Shown here: one piece after another, positions 53,851 through 64,000 of the stretch
Layout: each line of letters starts with the position of its first letter
Position numbering within the stretch: the first letter of the stretch is position 1
Assembly: GCA_902785755.1 (NCBI GenBank)
Contig: CACZZO010000015.1
Location: forward strand, 1-64,000
Source of the DNA: an uncultured Bacteroidia bacterium
GTDB taxonomy: Bacteria; Bacteroidota; Bacteroidia; Bacteroidales; F082
DNA: 64,000 bases
Direction: 5' to 3'
Made by a program: the position numbers and the translations under genes
The notes under the pieces: model-generated
What the model was told of the DNA's origin: nothing
Seen by the model: only the letters and a program-made list of their open reading frames with translations
The model's database searches: none

Positions 53851-56800
53851 ATGAAAAGATTTACGATGATTGTGGCATTGGTGCTTAGCATTTGCAGTTT
53901 CAGTTTTGCCCAAAGAAGCACATTCAGCAAAATCACACCAGATTTACAAGAAGAACTTGACAAACAGCCTAGTACTGACAAGACCTTTAGCGTCATTATT
54001 ACCATGACAGACGAATACGATCAGGCACAAATGGCTCATGAAATTCAATACATGAAATCCGAAGAGCGTCGGTCCTATGTTGTTGATGAATTAAAACGGT
54101 TTTCCAAGGCGAGCCAATCCGATTTGCTACAATTGCTCAATGAAGGTGTGAGGTCAGAAATCGTGAAGGATGTAAAATCCTTTTGGCTGTTTAACGGAAT
54201 AAGTTGCACTACAACCCGTGAAATGATTGAGGCTTTGTCGCAACGTAAGGACATTGCCGTAATTGACATAGACAGGGTTGTCATGCTTCCGGACAACGAA
54301 AAAGCCACCGAAGTGACCGAAGCTATTCGCGGCCTTGCATGGCACGTTTCGCAAGTTCATGCCAATGATGTATGGGCCTACAACGGAGCATCGGGCTATG
54401 ATGGGACAGGCGTGGTGGTAGCCATCATTGATACAGGGGTCAATTATAACCACGTCGACCTCAGCGACCACATGTGGAATGGTGGTGACGAGTATCCAAA
54501 TCACGGTTATGATTTCTTTTCAAAGGACAACGACCCCATGGATGAATACGGCCACGGAACACATTGCGCTGGAATCACTGCTGGTGACGGCACGAGCGGC
54601 ACTCAGACTGGCATTGCGCCCAATGCCACTATCATGGCATTAAAAGTCTTCGGAGGAGCAGGTAGTGAGGCTTCTACCAATGACATTTTAGAGGCCATGA
54701 GTTTTGCCGTAGAACATGGAGCGGACATAGTCAATTTGTCCCTTGGGTCAGCGGGGGCCAGTGGGAATGTCTTCTACCGCCAAGCATTTGTCAATATGAT
54801 GAATGCAAACGTGGTTGCTTCAGTTGCAGCAGGAAATCATGGACAAAACTACGACACCTACTCACTGCCCGCCAACATTGGTTCACCTGGCAACTGTCCA
54901 TCACCATGGCACAACCCCGACCAAGCCTTGTCAGGAGGCCTGTCGGCAGCCATCACCATCGGCGCCAGCAACCGAAGCGACCGCAAAACGACTTTTTCAT
55001 CTTTCGGTCCTGTTACATGGGGAAACGTAAGCGACTATAACGACTATCCATACGCTGAAGGCAGCACTACCGAAACCGGTCTTATCAAGCCCGACATCAT
55101 TACTCCAGGAGCCGACATCGTTTCTTGTAACTTTCAAGACAACAGCGGTCATGTTAGCAACAAGGGGACTTCCATGGCGGCCCCATTGGCCTCCGGCATC
55201 ATGGCATTGATGCTTCAGGCTAATCCCAACTTGACACCCTCCCAAATTGACCAAATTCTTGAAACCACTGCATGGCCAGTAGATTTCAAGGTAAAGAAAA
55301 ACAATGACACAGGCGCTGGACGAGCCGATGCCTTGGCATGTATCGATGCCATTTTCACCAATGCCACTCAGCCCACTAATCTGACCTTAGAAACGCGTGG
55401 CGGCGACGTGATGCTAACTTGGACTGCCAGCACATCGGCTCCCGCAGGTTATTGCATTTACCGCGACAACGTTCAAGTGGGAACCACCACAGAAACCAAC
55501 TATACTGACAAGCAAACCGAAACGGGCAAGCACGTTTACTATGTTCGAGCCAACGACAACAGCAACCACCAAAGCGTACGCTCCAACGCTTTGGTTTGCA
55601 ACATCGCCCCCTATGCCACTTCCCCCGACAATCTATCCATTAGTTGGGACGGCGAAAATGCCTTCTTGAATTGGGACGCATCAACCACCAACAGCAATGA
55701 GATAACCTCGACAGATTTGTATTTTACCATGGACCCAAGGACAGCATACCCTTCAGCCCCCAACACAACCGCATTTTGGGGAATAAAATACGAACCAGAA
55801 GATTTGAGACACTTCATTGGCATGAGTATAGACCAGATGAGTATCTGCATTTATTCAACGGATCTGACGCATACGATAAGAATCTATCGCGGAACATCTT
55901 TTGGGAATACCACTGGCGAGCCAGTCTACTCACAAAGTTTCACCCCAACATGCGGTCAATTGGAAACACAATTAGTGACTCTAGACACTCCATATCCCAT
56001 CGACGACATCTCGGAAGACTTATGGATTACTTGCAGTGCCACCTTAGGAAGCGAATATTCACTTCCTGCCGCCTTGGGGCTCTTTCCTGAGCCCAGCTCA
56101 AATTGCTTCTATCACGCTTCAGGAGACGACCCCAATCATGTCGTTTGGGGGCATTTCCCCGATGGAGGCCAACATGTTGCAGCTTGCATCAAAGCGCACC
56201 TCACTCGCACGACCACCTACACACCTGCCTACAACGTTTATCTCGACAATGGCAGCGAGTTGAGTAATCTTTCGGTTACCGAATACACAGGCCAGCCCAA
56301 TTTGCACAGCGGCGAGAACACCTATTACGTTACCAGCATGATTGGCAACAACGAATCATGTCCTTCCAATGATGCAAAAATAGTTGTCATAGATAACACC
56401 CAAACGGAAAACGACGATATCACCATTGACAATAGTTCGGTTTACATCATCAACCCGACAGGTATGCTCACCGCTAATGGTTCACTGGTTTCGGCTGACC
56501 CGACAAGATTTATCCTTGAAAACGGAGCCCAGCTCATCCACAACTCAAATGGCGTGAAAGCCACGGTAAAGAAAGACATCACGGCTTATACCACCGACGA
56601 CAACGGCTGGAACTTCATCGCCTCGCCCGTCACCGAAAACATCACACCGGACGCCAACAATGGCTTGATCACCAACAATTACGACCTTTACTTGTTCGAC
56701 CAAAGCCAAGACAAGGAATGGCGAAACATCAAAGCCGGTGCTTTCACCACCATCAACCATAAGACGGGCTACCTATACGCGAATAGTGGTAACACAACCT

Positions 56801-57681
56801 TGACTTTTGCGGGAACGCTTGTCGCCTCTGCCGAATCGACAGCTTTGACCTACAATGCCAATGCTTTTCTGAAAGGCTTCAACCTCATCGGCAACCCCTA
56901 TCCGTGCAATACAACGATTACCAATGACTTCTACATCATCGATGGAAACGGGGTAACTTTGGCGGCAACTGGTAGTATTATTGCTCCGTGCGAGGGTGTT
57001 TTCGTGAAAGCCACAGACACAGACCAAACTGTAACCTTCAGCAAAGCCAATTCCGCAAAAGGCGCGAACTCAAAGGATTGCTTCGATTTGGTCATCACCC
57101 AAGGCAAAGCCAACATCGACCGTGCCCGTGTGCGCTTCGGCGAAGGCATCGGCATGGAGAAATACGCCCTCGACAGCGAAAAAGGCTCAAGAATCGCCCT
57201 CTGGCAAGAAGGACAAGGCTTCGCCGTGGCTTACACCAATGGCCAAGACGAAATGCCGCTCAACTTCAAGGCCGCCCAAAACGGAACGTATTCCATCAGC
57301 ATTGAAGCCAACAGCTTCGATTTGGACTATCTCCACCTCGTCGACAACCTCACTGGCAACGATGTAGATTTGTTGGTAACTCCAAGATATACCTTCGAAG
57401 CCAAGGCAAGCGACTATGCATCGAGATTCAGGCTGCTGTTTGCGCCTGCCGAAGAAATTGAGGTCGCCACAGAGGGCTTCGCCTTCTTCGCCGACGGTCA
57501 TCTCCACGTCTTCAACCAAGGCAATGCCCGCCTGCAACTCATTGACATGACGGGTCATATCCTCTTCGCCGAAACCCTTCAAGGCAGCCTCGACAAGGCC
57601 CTTGATTTGGTTCCCGGCGTGTATGTCGTCCGCCTCGTTTCCGAGAAAGACACCCGCAGCATGAAGATTGTCGTCGACTGA
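53851..57681 (+). CDS. Large subtilisin-like S8 serine protease with T9SS-type tail
   Basis: 1276 residues from ATG 53851 (MKRFTMIVALVLSICSFSFA). It is a paralogue of the protease at 46413: the I9-like propeptide (VIITMTDEYDQAQMAHEIQY) and catalytic domain align. The triad is Asp194 (AIIDTGVNYNH), His235 (GHGTHCAGI) and Ser441 (GTSMAAPL). Fibronectin-like and jelly-roll parts follow. From about residue 888 (LENGAQLIHNS) to the end runs a module of nearly 400 residues shared with the C10 protease at 57823, ending in a sorting segment (LQLIDMTGHILFAETLQGSL; SMKIVVD). It is probably secreted by T9SS. Confidence 0.9.
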   Translation: MKRFTMIVALVLSICSFSFAQRSTFSKITPDLQEELDKQPSTDKTFSVIITMTDEYDQAQMAHEIQYMKSEERRSYVVDELKRFSKASQSDLLQLLNEGVRSEIVKDVKSFWLFNGISCTTTREMIEALSQRKDIAVIDIDRVVMLPDNEKATEVTEAIRGLAWHVSQVHANDVWAYNGASGYDGTGVVVAIIDTGVNYNHVDLSDHMWNGGDEYPNHGYDFFSKDNDPMDEYGHGTHCAGITAGDGTSGTQTGIAPNATIMALKVFGGAGSEASTNDILEAMSFAVEHGADIVNLSLGSAGASGNVFYRQAFVNMMNANVVASVAAGNHGQNYDTYSLPANIGSPGNCPSPWHNPDQALSGGLSAAITIGASNRSDRKTTFSSFGPVTWGNVSDYNDYPYAEGSTTETGLIKPDIITPGADIVSCNFQDNSGHVSNKGTSMAAPLASGIMALMLQANPNLTPSQIDQILETTAWPVDFKVKKNNDTGAGRADALACIDAIFTNATQPTNLTLETRGGDVMLTWTASTSAPAGYCIYRDNVQVGTTTETNYTDKQTETGKHVYYVRANDNSNHQSVRSNALVCNIAPYATSPDNLSISWDGENAFLNWDASTTNSNEITSTDLYFTMDPRTAYPSAPNTTAFWGIKYEPEDLRHFIGMSIDQMSICIYSTDLTHTIRIYRGTSFGNTTGEPVYSQSFTPTCGQLETQLVTLDTPYPIDDISEDLWITCSATLGSEYSLPAALGLFPEPSSNCFYHASGDDPNHVVWGHFPDGGQHVAACIKAHLTRTTTYTPAYNVYLDNGSELSNLSVTEYTGQPNLHSGENTYYVTSMIGNNESCPSNDAKIVVIDNTQTENDDITIDNSSVYIINPTGMLTANGSLVSADPTRFILENGAQLIHNSNGVKATVKKDITAYTTDDNGWNFIASPVTENITPDANNGLITNNYDLYLFDQSQDKEWRNIKAGAFTTINHKTGYLYANSGNTTLTFAGTLVASAESTALTYNANAFLKGFNLIGNPYPCNTTITNDFYIIDGNGVTLAATGSIIAPCEGVFVKATDTDQTVTFSKANSAKGANSKDCFDLVITQGKANIDRARVRFGEGIGMEKYALDSEKGSRIALWQEGQGFAVAYTNGQDEMPLNFKAAQNGTYSISIEANSFDLDYLHLVDNLTGNDVDLLVTPRYTFEAKASDYASRFRLLFAPAEEIEVATEGFAFFADGHLHVFNQGNARLQLIDMTGHILFAETLQGSLDKALDLVPGVYVVRLVSEKDTRSMKIVVD

Positions 57682-57719
57682 GGTTGACGCTTCAAATATT
57701 GTCAAAATTGTCAAAAACA

Positions 57720-57755
57720 TTGTGGCTCGACATGGTTTGTCGAGCCACAATTTTT
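57720..57755 (+). terminator. Rho-independent terminator after the large protease
   Basis: The 13-bp perfect stem TTGTGGCTCGACA / TGTCGAGCCACAA is followed by TTTTT. It lies 39 bases after the stop. Confidence 0.9.
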
Positions 57756-57780
57756 ATTGGCGGCAGTAAGTTTTTTTTCG

Positions 57781-57788
57781 TAATTTTG
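57781..57788 (+). promoter_or_regulatory. Predicted -7 box of the C10 protease
   Basis: TAATTTTG followed by C, matching TAnnTTTG, 35 bases before ATG 57823. A TTG at 57757-57759 is 21 bases upstream and may be the -33. Confidence 0.55.
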
Positions 57789-57822
57789 CAGCCCGATTTC
57801 AATTTAACCTTTTTACTTAGAA

Positions 57823-60800
57823 ATGAAGAAGTTGACTATTACAATTGCGTTGACTACGCTCTTATCCTTGTCTGTTTTCGCCCATCCAGTGGATGTGAAA
57901 ACCGCGCAGAAGGTGGCCACCACCTTCCTGAACAACAACGGCGCAAAAAGCACCCAACTCACCGACCTCTCGAAGGCAGCCGGTTTCCCGAACCTTTACA
58001 TCTTCACGACAGAAAACAGTTTTGTAGTGATGTCGGCGGATGACTGCGCCCAACCTATCTTGGGGTATTCATTGAGCGACAAATTCATTGTTGACGACAT
58101 GCCTGAGAATTTGCGGTGGTGGCTGGAAGGTTACAGCGATGAAATTCAATATATCATAGACAATCAAACAAAAGCATCCTCCAAAGTGGCTAAACAATGG
58201 AAGGAATTGGCCTCAGGAAAGCCTGATGCGGCTAAAGCCACGACGATTGTAGACGCTTTAGTCAAAACAATGTGGAATCAGGAATCTCCTTATAACAACA
58301 ACTGCCCCAAATCTGGTGGCAAAAGTACGGTGACAGGCTGTGTAGCTACGGCTATGGCGCAAATCATGAAGTATTGGAACTACCCAACTCATGGCATCGG
58401 TTCACATTCCTACGCATGGAACAATCAAACTTTATGTGCAGATTTTAATGCAACCAACTATGATTGGAACAACATGACCAATATCTACGGGTCTTCAAGC
58501 ACCCAAACTGAAAAAGAAGCTGTTGCTACATTGATGTACCATTGCGGTGTTTCTGTCAACATGAATTACGGCACAGTCGAATCAGGAGCCCTCACTTCAG
58601 ATGTAGCTTCCGCATTAAGAAACTACTTCAACTATAGTCCGAACATCACATACAAAGTTCGTTCCGACTACGAAGACGGCGAATGGATTGCCATGCTGAA
58701 AGCCGAGTTGGACGCTGACCAACCGCGACCTCTTCAATACAGAGGCAGCATGGTCGGCGGATCTGGTGGTCACTCTTTTGTTTGCGACGGATACGACAAC
58801 GAAGACCATTTTCACTTCAATTGGGGCTGGGGAGGCAAAAACAACGGATTTTTTTCCCTTGACCTCCTAAACACTGACAACGGAAATTTTACCGACAGAC
58901 AGGCCGCCATATTCGGCATCGAACCTGTATATTGCGCTGCTGAAGACCCAACTGAATTAGAGTATTCAATAAGCGGCCGCCAAGTCACCCTAAATTGGAG
59001 TGTGGCAGACGGAGCCGCCAGCTATAACATCTACCGCAACGGCAGTTTGATTGGTAATAGCCCATCGGAAACCCACATTGATACCAATGCACCTTTTGGC
59101 TCAAATGAGTACTATGTACGCAGTGTGGATGCCAGCGGCAATCTCTCCTTCACCTCAAACTCCGTAACCGTAAACGTGGAATATAGCACAGAAGGCATGA
59201 AAGCCGAAGGGCTGCAAGTCAGTTATGACAACGAAGTCGCTATGCTCCATTGGTCATCACCAGCCTGCCTTCAATATTTGGATTATCTGACTTTCCAAGG
59301 AATGGTGTATTATACTGGTGGATTTGACCGTTGGGGAGTACGCTTCCCTTCTTCCAATCTAATTCCCTATTCTGGCATGAAAGCAACTTCGGTAGCAACC
59401 TATTTCTATACCGATGGTGAATTTACCGTCAATATTTACCAATGCACCGGCAATACTCCTTCAGGAACTCCTATAGCATCAATTTCAGATACATATACTG
59501 TTGGTTGGCACACCATAACATTCGAGGAATTCACCATCGATGCCACAAAAGATTTATGGATCTTTTTCCAATGTTCAGGGATTGAGACTCCTACCATCGT
59601 TGGCCAACAATCCGTCGAAGAAGGAGATTATTATTATAATTCCAAAGGCCAATTGAGCCATTTCACAGGGTATGCATTTTTTGTCTCGGCCAATCTTACT
59701 GACGGTGTTTTTTGTTATAACATTTATCGTAATGGCACCAAGATTGCGGAAAACTTGAACGCCAACAAGTATAATGACTCGTTGCCGGAAAACAATACAG
59801 CCAATTTCTACACCGTGAAATTGCAACGTGAGGAAGTCGAATCCGATCCATCCAATTGGGCCTGCTTTACAAAAGGAACCGCCCAAATCAGCGGAGACCT
59901 TGCTTTTGACATTGACAACACGATGCTTCTAACCGAAAACAGCACTCTAACCGTCACCGGTACATTAAGCAATTCCTATGAAGCCTGCCTTATCCTCGAA
60001 AACGGCGCACAACTCATCCACAACTCAGCAGATGTGAAAGCCACGGTGAAAAAAGACATCGCATCTTACAATTCAGGCCAAGACGGATGGAATTTCATTG
60101 CCTCGCCCGTCATTGAGACTATTAAGCCAAGCGAAGAAAATGGCCTGCTCAGCGGCAACTACGACCTTTATCTCTATGATGAGCCTTACCACATGTGGAG
60201 GAACCACAAAGAGCATATTGTTGACGGCACCAACCAAAACACGGCTTCAGGCTTCAGCATCAACCACAAGCAAGGCTATCTGTATGCCAACGAGTCACCT
60301 ACAACTCTGTATTTCTCCGGCACCTTGACACCGAGCAACAGTCCGGTGAGCACCGACAACCTGAGCCATAGTGCCGAAACACTGAACGGCTTCAACCTTG
60401 TGGGCAACCCCTTTGTTTGCAATGCGACAGTCAGCACTGACTATTATATCATCGACACCAATAACGCCGTTTCATTGGCTCCAAACGGTCATGTCATTGC
60501 CCCTTGCGAAGGCGTTTTCGTGAAAGCCACAGAAAGTAACAATTTTCAAGTGGCTTTCACCAAAGCCAACGGTAATGCAAGAGCCCACAATACAAGCAAT
60601 TGCATCGATTTGGTCATCTACCAAGACCGCTCCACCCTCGACCGCGCACGCGTGCGCCTCGGCGAAGGCACCAACATGGAGAAATTCACTCTCGACGATG
60701 ATGTAAGCACACAACTCACCCTTTGGCAAGACGGTCAAGATTACGCCGTGGCCTACACCAATGGACAGGGCAAACTGCCCCTCAATTTCAAAGCCGCCGA

Positions 60801-61248
60801 AAACGGAACGTATTCCATTGGCATTGAAACCAATAGCCTTGATTTGGACTATCTGCACCTCATCGACAACATGACGGGTGATGACGTGGATTTGCTGGTC
60901 CCTGAGCCTGCCGAAGGGCCAGCCTCCTACACCTTCGAGGCCAAGACGACGGATTACGCATCGCGTTTCCGCTTGGTGTTTGTGCCCAACTGCGAGGACG
61001 CAGTTGGCGACGATGGGGCTTTTGCATACATCAGCAACGGGGAAATCGTCTTTGTTGGAAACGCAGTGGGAGACCCAGGCACTACGTCTCTACAGGTGAT
61101 GGACATGATGGGACGGGTTCTGGTTTGTAGGGACGCATTGAATGTGTCCGCAACTTCGGTATCCGTCGCAGGAATGCCGGCAGGCGTTTATGTCCTACGC
61201 CTCATCGACGGTGAGAATGTGAAGACGCAGAAGATCGTCATAGAATAA
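57823..61248 (+). CDS. C10 (streptopain-like) cysteine protease with T9SS-type tail
   Basis: 1141 residues. Signal peptide MKKLTITIALTTLLSLSVFA; a Spi-like prodomain at about 22-135; the C10 catalytic domain with Cys173 (STVTGCVATAMAQIM), His317 (GGSGGHSFVCDGYD) and FHFNWGWGG. Fibronectin-like and jelly-roll parts follow at about 390-650. From about residue 724 it carries the same C-terminal module as the preceding S8 protease (LENGAQLIHNS; NGFNLVGNPF; DRARVRLGEG), ending in a sorting segment. Residues near 1027-1033 (PEPAEGPA) come from an inserted 22-base repeat. It is likely secreted and degrades host or food proteins. Confidence 0.92.
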   Translation: MKKLTITIALTTLLSLSVFAHPVDVKTAQKVATTFLNNNGAKSTQLTDLSKAAGFPNLYIFTTENSFVVMSADDCAQPILGYSLSDKFIVDDMPENLRWWLEGYSDEIQYIIDNQTKASSKVAKQWKELASGKPDAAKATTIVDALVKTMWNQESPYNNNCPKSGGKSTVTGCVATAMAQIMKYWNYPTHGIGSHSYAWNNQTLCADFNATNYDWNNMTNIYGSSSTQTEKEAVATLMYHCGVSVNMNYGTVESGALTSDVASALRNYFNYSPNITYKVRSDYEDGEWIAMLKAELDADQPRPLQYRGSMVGGSGGHSFVCDGYDNEDHFHFNWGWGGKNNGFFSLDLLNTDNGNFTDRQAAIFGIEPVYCAAEDPTELEYSISGRQVTLNWSVADGAASYNIYRNGSLIGNSPSETHIDTNAPFGSNEYYVRSVDASGNLSFTSNSVTVNVEYSTEGMKAEGLQVSYDNEVAMLHWSSPACLQYLDYLTFQGMVYYTGGFDRWGVRFPSSNLIPYSGMKATSVATYFYTDGEFTVNIYQCTGNTPSGTPIASISDTYTVGWHTITFEEFTIDATKDLWIFFQCSGIETPTIVGQQSVEEGDYYYNSKGQLSHFTGYAFFVSANLTDGVFCYNIYRNGTKIAENLNANKYNDSLPENNTANFYTVKLQREEVESDPSNWACFTKGTAQISGDLAFDIDNTMLLTENSTLTVTGTLSNSYEACLILENGAQLIHNSADVKATVKKDIASYNSGQDGWNFIASPVIETIKPSEENGLLSGNYDLYLYDEPYHMWRNHKEHIVDGTNQNTASGFSINHKQGYLYANESPTTLYFSGTLTPSNSPVSTDNLSHSAETLNGFNLVGNPFVCNATVSTDYYIIDTNNAVSLAPNGHVIAPCEGVFVKATESNNFQVAFTKANGNARAHNTSNCIDLVIYQDRSTLDRARVRLGEGTNMEKFTLDDDVSTQLTLWQDGQDYAVAYTNGQGKLPLNFKAAENGTYSIGIETNSLDLDYLHLIDNMTGDDVDLLVPEPAEGPASYTFEAKTTDYASRFRLVFVPNCEDAVGDDGAFAYISNGEIVFVGNAVGDPGTTSLQVMDMMGRVLVCRDALNVSATSVSVAGMPAGVYVLRLIDGENVKTQKIVIE
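60902..60923. repeat. 22-base dispersed repeat inside the C10 protease gene
   Basis: CTGAGCCTGCCGAAGGGCCA.. matches 13890-13911 (in mod) at 20 of 22 bases. The paralogous S8 tail lacks it (LLVTPRYTFEAK against LLVPEPAEGPASYTFEAK), which shows it is an insertion. Confidence 0.75.
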
Positions 61249-61255
61249 TCTCTCA

Positions 61256-61310
61256 CTGGGTTCGCAAGCGTCCCGCTTGCAAATGAACAACTCGCAAACA
61301 TCCCGCTTGC
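61256..61310. repeat. Left REP pair
   Basis: Copy one GGGTTCGCAAGCGTCCCGCT.. (61258 onward) and a weaker direct copy CTCGCAAACATCCCGCTTGC (61291-61310). Each contains a GCAAGCG/CGCTTGC-like hairpin. Confidence 0.75.
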
Positions 61311-61328
61311 AAAAAAAACACAGATTAA

Positions 61329-61934
61329 ATGAGCACAATACCTTCACATAAAATTGACGGTCGTTTCCCAAAAGAAGGTTGGCATAGCCGAGGTTATCTG
61401 CCTCATTGCGAAGCGAAAAATCTTCAATTCATCTCCTTTCGACTGTATGACTCCGTACCAAAAGAGGTGATTTTGAGATGGAAAGAACAACTTGCAAATG
61501 AAAGGGATTTTGAGCAGTCAAGCAAACTTTTGAAACTATTAGACCAATATGAAGATGCAGGGAAAGGAGCATGTTACCTCAATGATGAGCGCATTGCCAA
61601 GTTAGTTCAAAACGCTCTTTTGTTCCATGATGGGAAACGATACAGATTGTTGAGTTGGTGCATTATGCCCAACCATGTTCATGTTCTCATATTGAAAAAC
61701 GACGGGATCACACTTTCCAGTATTCTGCATAGTTGGAGGTCTTTTACTTCTCATAAAGCCAACGAAATACTTGGTAGGACTGGTGATTTCTGGATGAAAG
61801 ACTATTTTGACAGATTCATACGGGATGAAAGCCACCTGAACAATACAATTCAATACATAGAAAACAACCCCGTGAAAGCAGGCTTAGCAAAAGAACCGGA
61901 AGATTGGCCGTGGTCTTCGGCGTTTTATCGCTAA
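61329..61934 (+). CDS. REP-associated tyrosine transposase (RAYT, Y1 family)
   Basis: 201 residues. The Y1_Tnp marks are present: CIMPNHVHVLIL (HUH metal site), then NTIQYIENNPVKAGLA with the nucleophilic Tyr, and WPWSSAF at the end. RAYTs are domesticated single-strand DNA transposases that act on REP hairpins, and REP pairs flank this gene on both sides. The N-terminus (KIDGRFPKEGWHSRGYLPHC) is slightly longer than in some RAYTs. It looks intact. Confidence 0.92.
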   Translation: MSTIPSHKIDGRFPKEGWHSRGYLPHCEAKNLQFISFRLYDSVPKEVILRWKEQLANERDFEQSSKLLKLLDQYEDAGKGACYLNDERIAKLVQNALLFHDGKRYRLLSWCIMPNHVHVLILKNDGITLSSILHSWRSFTSHKANEILGRTGDFWMKDYFDRFIRDESHLNNTIQYIENNPVKAGLAKEPEDWPWSSAFYR

Positions 61935-61966
61935 CTGAGCATACTGGTTTCCTACTTGCAAAATCG

Positions 61967-62025
61967 GCAAGCGGGGCATTTGCAAACCCAGTTTAATTCG
62001 GCAAGCGGGACGCTTGCGAACCCAG
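61967..62025. repeat. Right REP pair
   Basis: GCAAGCGGGGCATTTGCAAA.. (61967-61991) and GCAAGCGGGACGCTTGCGAA.. (62001-62025) are in the opposite direction to the left pair. The last copy is the exact inverse of 61256-61280. Confidence 0.75.
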
Positions 62026-62033
62026 TTTTTCAC

Positions 62034-62041
62034 TATCTTTG
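62034..62041 (+). promoter_or_regulatory. Predicted -7 box of mfd
   Basis: TATCTTTG, matching TAnnTTTG, 20 bases before the GTG start at 62061. A TTG inside the last REP copy (62014-62016) is 17 bases upstream and could act as -33. Confidence 0.5.
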
Positions 62042-62060
62042 CGCCACAATTTCAAGAACC

Positions 62061-64000
<1,940 letters not shown>

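Larger units (their letters stand above)
61255..62026 (+). mobile_element. RAYT element: REP-associated transposase with flanking REP pairs
   Basis: The block holds an IS200-type Y1 transposase gene between two pairs of REP-like sequences. The outermost copies, 61255-61280 and 62001-62026, are a perfect 26-base inverted repeat (core GCAAGCGTCCCGCTTGC, itself a 7-bp hairpin). Looser copies lie at 61291-61310 and 61967-61991. No target duplication was found by eye. Confidence 0.75.

Overview
The window looks like a chromosomal contig from a Bacteroidota bacterium, most likely Bacteroidales. Evidence: sigma-ABfr style promoters (-7 element TAnnTTTG, often read TATTTTTGC) precede many genes; surface proteins have BACON/InlB-like modules and C-terminal sorting tails of the type 9 secretion system (T9SS); DUF2851, RNase Y, a CCDC81-HU/SPOR protein and an Mfd gene sit in a Bacteroidales-like setting. 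Housekeeping genes are near 50-60% GC, while two accessory blocks contain 60-base lines at only about 30% GC. I could not place it to genus.

Layout. 1-4.9 kb: a very large secreted multidomain protein (cut by the window start), a fimbrillin-like lipoprotein and a 48-residue peptide gene. 5-9 kb: MerR regulator, M23 endopeptidase and divergent alaS. 9.2-22.3 kb: a minus-strand defence island. In transcription order it holds an SNF2-type helicase, DUF4391, an AAA15 ATPase plus TOPRIM-like RloB pair, a two-TM protein, a small beta-rich protein, a type III Mod methyltransferase, Fic and a type III Res ATPase/nuclease. This matches the helicase-methylase-ATPase (Hma) layout with foreign cassettes between core genes. 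22.3-38 kb: ordinary genes (rdgB, ung, outer-membrane proteins, tRNA-Gln, HerA-like ATPase, trmB, SPOR protein, kdsB, deoxynucleoside kinase, LptG-like permease, tgt, glycosyltransferase, radical SAM, rny, a probable 6S RNA, zapA, 5'-nucleotidase).

38-46.4 kb: a second island lies against the 3' end of a DUF2851 gene. It begins with three N-terminally truncated gene remnants around an intact PIN toxin-antitoxin pair. It continues with an AT-rich four-gene operon (methyltransferase-like, SF1 helicase, an unrecognised coiled-coil protein, DUF1848). It ends at a second, diverged copy of the DUF2851 3' end, which suggests the whole block entered by recombination in that gene tail. 46.4-61.3 kb: two subtilisin-like proteases and a C10 cysteine protease with T9SS-type tails, interrupted by an Xre regulator, a TlpA-like lipoprotein, a BRO-N protein and an OPT transporter. 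61.2-62.0 kb: a REP-associated transposase (RAYT) between a perfect 26-base inverted pair of REP sequences. 62.06 kb to the end: mfd (cut by the window end).

Short dispersed repeats are a theme. A heptamer array lies in frame inside the HerA-like gene and mfd. A 22-base element lies in frame inside mod and the C10 protease. A palindromic intergenic element occurs at 27.2 kb and twice at 50.6-50.7 kb. The best candidates for undescribed biology are the four-gene operon at 41.3-46.3 kb and the four-gene cassette at 15.4-18.3 kb embedded in the Hma-like island.
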